The translations under genes and the position numbers were made by a program. DNA of 64,000 bases from Coix lacryma-jobi var. lacryma-jobi (lineage: Eukaryota; Streptophyta; Magnoliopsida; Poales; Poaceae). The stretch's first letter is position 1. Each line of letters starts with the position of its first letter. Shown here piece by piece: positions 58,604 through 64,000 of this stretch. The notes below the pieces were generated by a model that was given only the letters and a program-made list of their open reading frames with translations, was not told the DNA's origin and did not search any database. Location: assembly GCA_009763385.1 (NCBI GenBank), contig CM019831.1:20548080-20612079 (forward strand), written 5' to 3'.

Positions 58604-58615
58604 CGCTAGTTGGGG

Positions 58616-59265
58616 TTAAAGGGGGGGACGGGGCCCCAAAGCTCCAGCTCCAAGGGCCCGGAAGGGCATGGGCCAGCCCGCGAAGGAGATTGAGGACTTG
58701 ACTCGGCTCGGAGACGGGGTGGTCGATGTCGCTGAGTTGGTCGGCGAGGCGTTTGAGCCGGTTGCAGTATTCAAGGATGGAGGAGTCGCCCTGAAGCGTG
58801 GAGCGCAGCTCAGCCTCGAGGTAGACAGTGCGTTGCCGCTCGTTGTCGAGGAACTCGTTTTCGACGGCGTGCCAGAGGGAGAAGGCGGTGATGTGGGGAT
58901 GATGGACGGTGATGAAGAGATCCTTGGAGAGGGTGGTGAGGATCTAAGTTGACGATGCACACATCGATCATCCGCAACTCGCCGTCGCGCTCTTTGTTGG
59001 GGGTCGGAGCGCGGACATGACCCTCGAGGCCGAACTTGGCGAGGGTGGAGTCGAAGAAGGAGCGCCACTGCCCGTAGTTTGACTCGGCGGTGTCGAGGGT
59101 GATGGGGACGTGGGATCGGATGGAGACACCCTGAAGCACGGTGGATGAGACCGGCTCGACGGGCATGCCATCGTCGGAGCTATCACTCGAGTAGGAAGAC
59201 GGAGCCATGGGAGCGGAAGCAGAAGCGAAGGGATTTGCGAGTGGAACCGTGGACAAAGATACCAT
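58616..59265 (-). pseudogene. Copia-C gag, frameshifted
   Basis: The minus-strand ATG at 59265-59263 (MVSLSTVPLANPF) lies exactly at the LTR end: the A is the last LTR base and TG starts TGGTATC, a partial tRNA-Met primer site. Gag reads SIRSHVPITLDTAESNYGQW and FFDSTLAKFGLEGHV, a copia gag (UBN2-type) N-terminus. It loses frame near 58960 but the remaining gag can be followed in another frame (VYLEAELRS, GDSSILEYCNRLKRLADQL) to about 58680. No zinc knuckle is evident, which is common in this lineage. Confidence 0.85.
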
Positions 59266-59538
59266 GTAGAGAGAAGATATGATCAACCACAGAATGTATT
59301 CATGTTAATGATCTCAATATATAGAGTTACATCAATGGCCGATGGCCTGTGAAAGAATCCTAACGAATACAGTGGTGATCGTGAAGCCAGGCAGGATGCG
59401 TGGTTGAGCGGGCGCCGTGGGCGCGGCGAGCGCGCGACATGCAGTGGTGATGTGCCTGAGAGCGATCCTGAAGATCCGCACCTGTGTGCGATCCTGAAGA
59501 CCCATTCCTGGCTAGCCACAGGCAGTTGTGCGCTGACA
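59265..59538 (-). repeat. Copia-C 5' LTR
   Basis: 274 bp, matches 54999-55272; its minus-strand end abuts TGGTATC. Confidence 0.95.
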
Positions 59539-59544
59539 CAAAGC

Positions 59545-59822
59545 AAGCTCTTTCTTGAAGACTAACTTGCATCATTGAACTGTCTGACAATGATGTCATT
59601 GCGTAGCATCCAGATGGCCCCACACATTGTAATGATAATTTCTATGAAGAAAGATTGATTTATTGAAAGTTTTAGGCTCTCCAAGATAACCAGGATATCA
59701 TCTGAATTGGGCAAGTAGACATTCAAAGTGGACCAGCAAATACAAAATAATGCTGATACAAAATGGAGAAGCTGATACAAAATGCCACAAATTTCTCGCT
59801 GAAAAAGCACCTCTCTGTCCAA
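59545..59822 (-). pseudogene. LINE ORF2 C-terminal fragment 1
   Basis: Minus-strand frame with VILESLKLSINQSFFIEIIITMCGAIWMLRNDIIVRQ, matched here in parts: the IWMLRNDIIVR box is the conserved IWKARND-type motif after the zf-RVT domain of plant L1 LINEs. The Cys-His residues expected upstream (around ERE-CG) are partly preserved. No reverse transcriptase core is nearby. A 3'-end relic is the simplest reading, since LINEs are commonly 5'-truncated. It directly flanks the Copia-C duplication, so Copia-C may have inserted into it. Confidence 0.65.
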
Positions 59823-60134
59823 ATGTCGTCACGGAAGACATAGCGATAAAATCGAAGCCAAGTATATATCATATAGGATGCCAGTCGTGATGGTGTTTTT
59901 TAAGTTCTTTTTAGACCAAAGGCAGCGCTCAGCTTATATTGAAATCTTAACAAAATATTCTGCTGGGGAAACCAACTTTACAAAAACAGCACAATTTAGC
60001 AGAGCTAACCGGATACAAGGACTCCCAGGTTCGAAGGAGCCACACAGGATCAAACACCACCATCTTGATAAACTGGCTGACTAAACAAAGGTAACAAATA
60101 GGAAAAAAAAACTAAGGCAGCATCTAGGCGATGG
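59823..60134. other. No gene seen; possible LINE 3' untranslated region
   Basis: Between two minus-strand LINE fragments; no coding motif. Confidence 0.4.
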
Positions 60135-60377
60135 TTACCTTATGTTCAGTTTTTCCTTCAGCTTCAGCATCCAAGCTTCCTTCTTGGCATTGTTCTTCTC
60201 TAGCTTGATCCACTGCTTTAAGAGTCCAAGAACTTTGTAAGCCACTAATTTGGGTGTTTTAATGATAGGATTAAAGAAAACTAAATCATTTCTTGTTTTT
60301 CGTAGTGCCCAAATACACTGGCTGCCATAGCCCACCATCCTAAACTTCAATCTCACCTCCACTATGTTAGAGTGCAC
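60135..60377 (-). pseudogene. LINE ORF2 C-terminal fragment 2
   Basis: An 80-codon minus-strand frame reads CIWALRKTRNDLVFF, again the IW.L.K.RND.VF box of plant LINE C-termini, then LVAYKVLGLLKQW and a Lys-rich end typical of these proteins before the 3' untranslated region. Sequence differs from fragment 1, so these are probably two elements of different families rather than one. Truncated on its 5' side near 60390. Confidence 0.65.
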
Positions 60378-60390
60378 AGCAGAATCCGGC

Positions 60391-61046
60391 TCAGCTCGCT
60401 ATACTCACGAGTCGGTGCCCCTCAAGCCTAGATCCACCAGAACCCACAACAAACCAAGGTATTGGGTCCAACTCAACCTAAAAGACTAGCCTTATAGGTA
60501 AGGGCTGCCTCCGCCTTACACCCCGAATTATCGTTGTATTATGACTTTCCTCGTTGTTGAACTTCAAAAGTAGACATCTTATACGCTGAACTCTTGAACC
60601 TTTTCGAATTCTCTCCTCTATTTGATCTGGAGTTCTTTTGAATGCAGCATTATCATTTTTAAATAAAATAATTTGATAAATAAGTGGTATATATATATAT
60701 TTAAAACAATAGAAATGTCTTCAAACTTTCGCAAATTTTTAAAAAATCTATAAGTAGATAGGGACAAATCTGAATAAAATATTTTGAGGCCATTAGAACA
60801 TATTTGTAAAGTTCAAAAAAATTTGTTTAGTTCTAGAAAATGGGAAAATATCTAGGAAGTGTTAAAAAGTTCTAACTATCTATCAACAAGTTTTAAAAAT
60901 TCTGTATGGCAAAAATATGAGATGCAATAAGCATAAATGCAAAACACATAATGTGTTGAATGATTTCCTGCTACGGTTTGTTCTTGACTGCATAGGTTTT
61001 TGTTGACAAAAGGTTTTCTACATCCAACAAAGTGGTAGTAAAGATT
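60391..61046. other. No gene seen
   Basis: AT-rich with a TATATATA run near 60690. No domain or repeat boundary recognised. Confidence 0.45.
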
Positions 61047-61930
61047 CTGTGGTTTTTTAGCGAGAAAAATGGGCACCCCTAGTTTTGGTGTCTGACACTA
61101 TGTGAGAGATTTATGAATTTGTGAACAATGTGTATTATCATTTTGTCAGATGAAGAAATGACTAAAATAAAAATTGTAGATCTTGATGAGCTCTACAACT
61201 TTGTTGTTCATGACTTTTTTAGCTGAAATAATTTTATGTTTTTAAATATTGTTTGAAGTTGTTATTTTTTAAAATTCAACATTTCAATTGTTCACAAGAA
61301 AACATGACCAATATAATAGCCATAAGAAAATAAATTGCTTGAGCATGATTTTAGAAAGTTTTAGAAAAATCAAGTAATTTGAAGTTAGTATAAGGGAGAA
61401 AGACTAGTTACAAATTTTAGCCAGATATTAAAAAGATAAATCAGAGTTCTTCAACAGTTTAAAAATTGAATTTCAAAGGACATTTTGAAACATCAAATGA
61501 TTTCAAATGGAAAAATTGAAAAAATAAAAGTTCTATAACTTTTCGAGACCTATAGCTTTTGTATTGGTCATTTCTCTATTTGAAGTCATTTGAAAAATCA
61601 AATTTTATTACTAAATTTTTAATATTCGGTGTCTATTTGTAGGGGCCACTCTATATCCAACCACCCCTACAAATTGGTCCCTTCATTTGAGAATCATTTA
61701 TAGGGATGGCTTAATATAGAGCCGTCCCTATAAAAAAATGGAGGCGTTTCTACAATTCATTTATGTAGTAGTGGGAAATACCTTAGCATTAATTCGGAGG
61801 ACTCAAGTTGTCTAAAATCAGGACCTAAGATTTCTCATTTGTTCATTTAATGGTAGAAGATCTCAAATCACACAGGTAAGATAGTTCAGCATTTTTTTTA
61901 AACATGATGATACATATATCTCTACTGTGG
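61047..61930. repeat. Duplicated block A, copy 2
   Basis: Matches 15194-16570 but lacks the 453-bp CACTA MITE; the empty target AGT is at 61584-61586. Includes GTAGTAGTG near 61768-61776, the same old CACTA end as in copy 1. Confidence 0.88.
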
Positions 61931-61958
61931 ATAGATAGATAGATACATAGATACATAC

Positions 61959-61989
<31 letters not shown>
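61931..61989. repeat. GATA/CATA microsatellite, left part
   Basis: About 15 GATA or CATA tetranucleotides; continues at 63450-63468 beyond CACTA-2. Confidence 0.92.
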
Positions 61990-62304
61990 CACTACAGCAG
62001 AATCGCTCTTTGCCGAGTGCTGGCAGCACTCGGCAAAAAGCCTTTTGCACTCGGCGAAGGCTTCGCCGAGTGCCGCACTCGGCGAAGTGCACTCGACGAA
62101 GAATTTCACGGCAAAGGGTTCTTTGCCGAGTGCCAAATATCGGGCACTCGGCGAAGGCTTCGCCGGCACTCGACAAAGAAAAAAATAAAAAAAACCCCGA
62201 AAAAATAGGAATTTTTTTTTATTTAATTGGAGGAGGGGCCCACTGGGCAGCGCCCACTTGTCGCCCTCGAAATCGCAAGTTCTACTATTTTTCACGCAAT
62301 TTTC

Positions 62305-62391
62305 TCTCACGCAGTCAGCAGGATTCGAACTCACGACCGCTCGTTCGCGCGGAGCCTCCTCTACCACTGCACTACACACTCATATACGTTC
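62305..62391 (-). other. tRNA-like segment inside CACTA-2
   Basis: On the minus strand TAGTGCAGTGGTAGAGG resembles an A box and GTGAGTTCGAATCCTGC a B box (TTCGAATCC core), with about 30 bases between. Stem pairing is imperfect. Confidence 0.6.
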
Positions 62392-63111
62392 CTTCTTCGT
62401 TTCGATTACTCATATATTATACTAAACCATGTGTAACTTACTTATTTGAGGCCCTAAACGAATTCAAATCAAAAAATTGTAAACTACAAAGTTTTCTAAC
62501 TTTTCAAGATCTACAACTTTTTATTTTGGCAGTTTTTCCATCCGAGGTCGTTTATAAAAATTTGAATTTTAAATTTTACAATTTGAAACGTAGTTTTCGT
62601 TGACAAGATGATTTCAAATCAAAAAGTTGTCAACACCAAAGTTTCATAACTTTTTGAGATCTACAACTTTCATTTTGGTCATTTCTCCATCTGAGGTATT
62701 TTGAAAAATTTGAATTTTAAAATTTTCAAATTTGACGCAGTTTTGCATAACTAGATGACTTCAAATTAAAAAGTTATCAACTACAAACTTTCATAACTTG
62801 TCAAGATCTACAAAGTTTATTTTGGTTGTTTGACTATTTGTGCATCCGACATTGTGGTTCTAATATTATTCATAAATATTATATATCACTCTTGTAGTTT
62901 TATAAACTACCGGATAGATATATAAGATTTGTGAACGAATTTATTTTAAGTTTGTCAAATGAAAAAATCACCAAAACAAAAATTGTTCATCTTGATAAGT
63001 TAACCAACTTTGTAGTTAAAAACTTTTTCATTTGGATTAATTTACTGCTTCAAAATATAATTTAAAAACTGGCTTTGCCGAGTGTCAGAAAAAAACACCA
63101 GACAAAGAGCT

Positions 63112-63375
63112 CTTTGCCGAGTGCCACGTGGCTGGCACTCGGCAAAGGCACCTCTTTGCCGAGTGCCAGCCACGTGACACTCGGCAAAGAACCGCCCACG
63201 TGGCACAGTTCGGGGCCACATTCTTTGCCGAGTGCCACGTGGCTGGCACTCGGCAAAGGCACCTCTTTGCCGAGTGCCAGCCACGTGGCACTCGGCAAAG
63301 AACCGCCCACGTGGCACAATTCGGGGCCACATGCTTTGCCGAGTGCCACGTGGCTGGCACTCGGCAAAGAGGGGC
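63112..63375. repeat. 111-bp tandem repeat in the CACTA-2 right end
   Basis: CTTTGCCGAGTGCCACGTGG starts recur at 63112, 63223 and 63334, giving two full units and a partial third. Each unit holds four subterminal motifs around CCACGTGG centres. Confidence 0.9.
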
Positions 63376-63542
63376 TATTTGCCTAGTGCCCGAAATTTGG
63401 CACTCGGCAAAGCCACAGGCACTCGGCAAAGATTGATTTTCCCGTAGTGATAGATAGATAGATAGATCAACGGCCATTATATATATACATATATATCTCT
63501 ATTGTGGGTGCATATATGAACATTAAGATATGCCACCGGATG

Positions 63543-63550
63543 TATATAAA
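63543..63550 (+). promoter_or_regulatory. TATA box of the defensin-like gene
   Basis: TATATAAA about 104 bases upstream of the ATG at 63654 and 94 bases from the right end of CACTA-2. Confidence 0.7.
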
Positions 63551-63653
63551 GAGCACTGAACATGATAATATGCGTACTAAAACACAAGTTTAATAAATAT
63601 ACCACCAATACTGATTGTCTACACTTGCCATTATATTCCTACTCAGCAAGACA

Positions 63654-64000
63654 ATGAGGACCGAATGTGTAGCTCTTTGCATTGTCATCGTGATTATGTC
63701 TTCAACCCTCTCATCCTGCAGTAACGACAGTACGTCTATAACTTCTTTATTACATATACAATAGTTTAATTCATGAGTGGTTTAAAAACTCAGCGCTTTG
63801 GATGGTATATGCATACAGTTGGGCTAGGTGTCCATTTACCTGGATGCACAAGGGCGCTTTGCCATACAAAATGCTTGGAGTTTGAAAGTAAGGTTCATGG
63901 AGTGTTGACGAGATGCTTATGTGAGACAAAGGATCATTGCGATTGCTGGTTTCGTCCCGATCAACATCTGCCCCTTGCAACTGAAGTAATGGGAGTAGCT
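63654..64000 (+). CDS. Defensin-like secreted cysteine-rich peptide (3' end outside window)
   Basis: Exon 1 (63654-63729) reads MRTECVALCIVIVIMSS then TLSSCSNDS, a classic signal peptide with a hydrophobic core. An 89-bp intron (63730-63818, GTACGT...GCATACAG) splits a codon in phase 1. Exon 2 starts at 63819 and stays open to the window edge. It has Cys spacing C-x4-C-x3-C, about 13 residues, C-x-C, x5, C-x-C; the CxxxC and CxC pairs are the cysteine-stabilised alpha-beta signature of plant defensins and related SCR/LCR peptides. An intron just after the signal sequence is the usual defensin gene structure. The visible mature part is longer than most defensins and the stop is not seen, so the exact subfamily is open. 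Likely secreted; defence or cell signalling is inference. Confidence 0.75.
63730..63818 (+). other. Intron of the defensin-like gene
   Basis: GTACGT donor and GCATACAG acceptor, 89 bp, AT-rich. Removing it joins the signal peptide to the Cys-rich exon in frame; reading through it does not give a Cys-rich product. Confidence 0.75.

Larger units (their letters stand above)
54999..59538 (-). mobile_element. Copia-C: minus-strand Ty1/copia retrotransposon, 4.5 kb
   Basis: 274-bp LTRs at 54999-55272 and 59265-59538, with CAAAG duplications at 54994-54998 and 59539-59543. Coding order on the minus strand is gag, protease, integrase, RT, RNase H. The LTRs differ at about 11 sites (about 4 percent), almost all substitutions. 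Short LTRs and small size suggest the Ale/Retrofit lineage, but that is tentative. Confidence 0.95.
61990..63449. mobile_element. CACTA-2: non-autonomous CACTA element, 1460 bp
   Basis: Starts CACTACAGCAGAATCG and ends GATTTTCCCGTAGTG. ATA duplications at 61987-61989 and 63450-63452. Both ends carry GCCGAGTGCC-type subterminal repeats like CACTA-1, so it could be mobilised by proteins of that family. The interior is non-coding AT-rich sequence with repeated AAGATCTACAACTTT motifs and a tRNA-like segment. Confidence 0.93.

Noticed and set aside
63771..63980. Minus-strand open frame over the defensin-like exon 2
   Set aside because: Antisense shadow; no signal peptide, domain or splice support.

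Overview
This window is nuclear DNA of a grass, most likely a panicoid (relative of sorghum, maize, Miscanthus or Setaria). That is inference, from CACTA transposons built on the GCCGAGTGCC subterminal motif, Stowaway MITEs, a Tat-type Gypsy element with a CGCGCC-rich primer site, and strong swings between AT-rich and GC-rich blocks. Almost all of it is transposable elements, many nested. There is no sign of bacterial, organellar or CRISPR sequence.

Layout. 1-662: 3' end of a Ty1/copia element. 1083-7899: complete but dead copia (Copia-A) with 480/484-bp LTRs and CATGG duplications. 8680-8708 and 11698-11727: candidate Helitron ends on opposite strands. 10224-11689: PIF/Harbinger-like element made of two tandem ~725-bp units. 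14619-14871 and 31281-31535: Stowaway MITEs. 15194-16590: a block duplicated at 61047-61930, here carrying a 453-bp CACTA MITE whose empty site survives in the other copy. 16870-17460 and 18310-18474/28331-29190: a second duplicated block, split by a 9.85-kb CACTA element (CACTA-1, 18475-28327, AAG duplications) with remnants of both transposase genes (TNP2/tnpD-like and tnpA-like) and a large inverted repeat near its 5' end. 29895-30170: start of a further LTR element. 31734-31994: LINE RNase H fragment. 32791-39405: young-looking copia (Copia-B) with nearly identical 1.06-kb LTRs. 39876-54764: 14.9-kb Gypsy element (ACCTC duplications) with gag-pol on + and a spliced accessory gene on -. 54999-59538: minus-strand copia (Copia-C, CAAAG duplications). 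59545-60390: two minus-strand LINE 3'-end fragments. 61990-63449: 1.46-kb non-autonomous CACTA (CACTA-2, ATA duplications) inside a GATA microsatellite.

The only convincing host gene is at the right edge (63654 to beyond 64000). It has a secretory signal in exon 1, an 89-bp GT-AG intron and a cysteine-rich exon 2 with CxxxC and CxC spacing: a defensin-like secreted peptide. CACTA-2 lies just upstream of its TATA box, and part of that upstream region is duplicated at 15-16.6 kb, which suggests a once-larger gene cluster since broken up by transposons.

Most transposon coding regions carry stops and frameshifts. Many stops are TAG where the family usually has Gln, as expected from deamination of methylated CHG sites. 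Several frameshifts in Copia-B and the Gypsy element are single-base indels in homopolymers and may be assembly errors.
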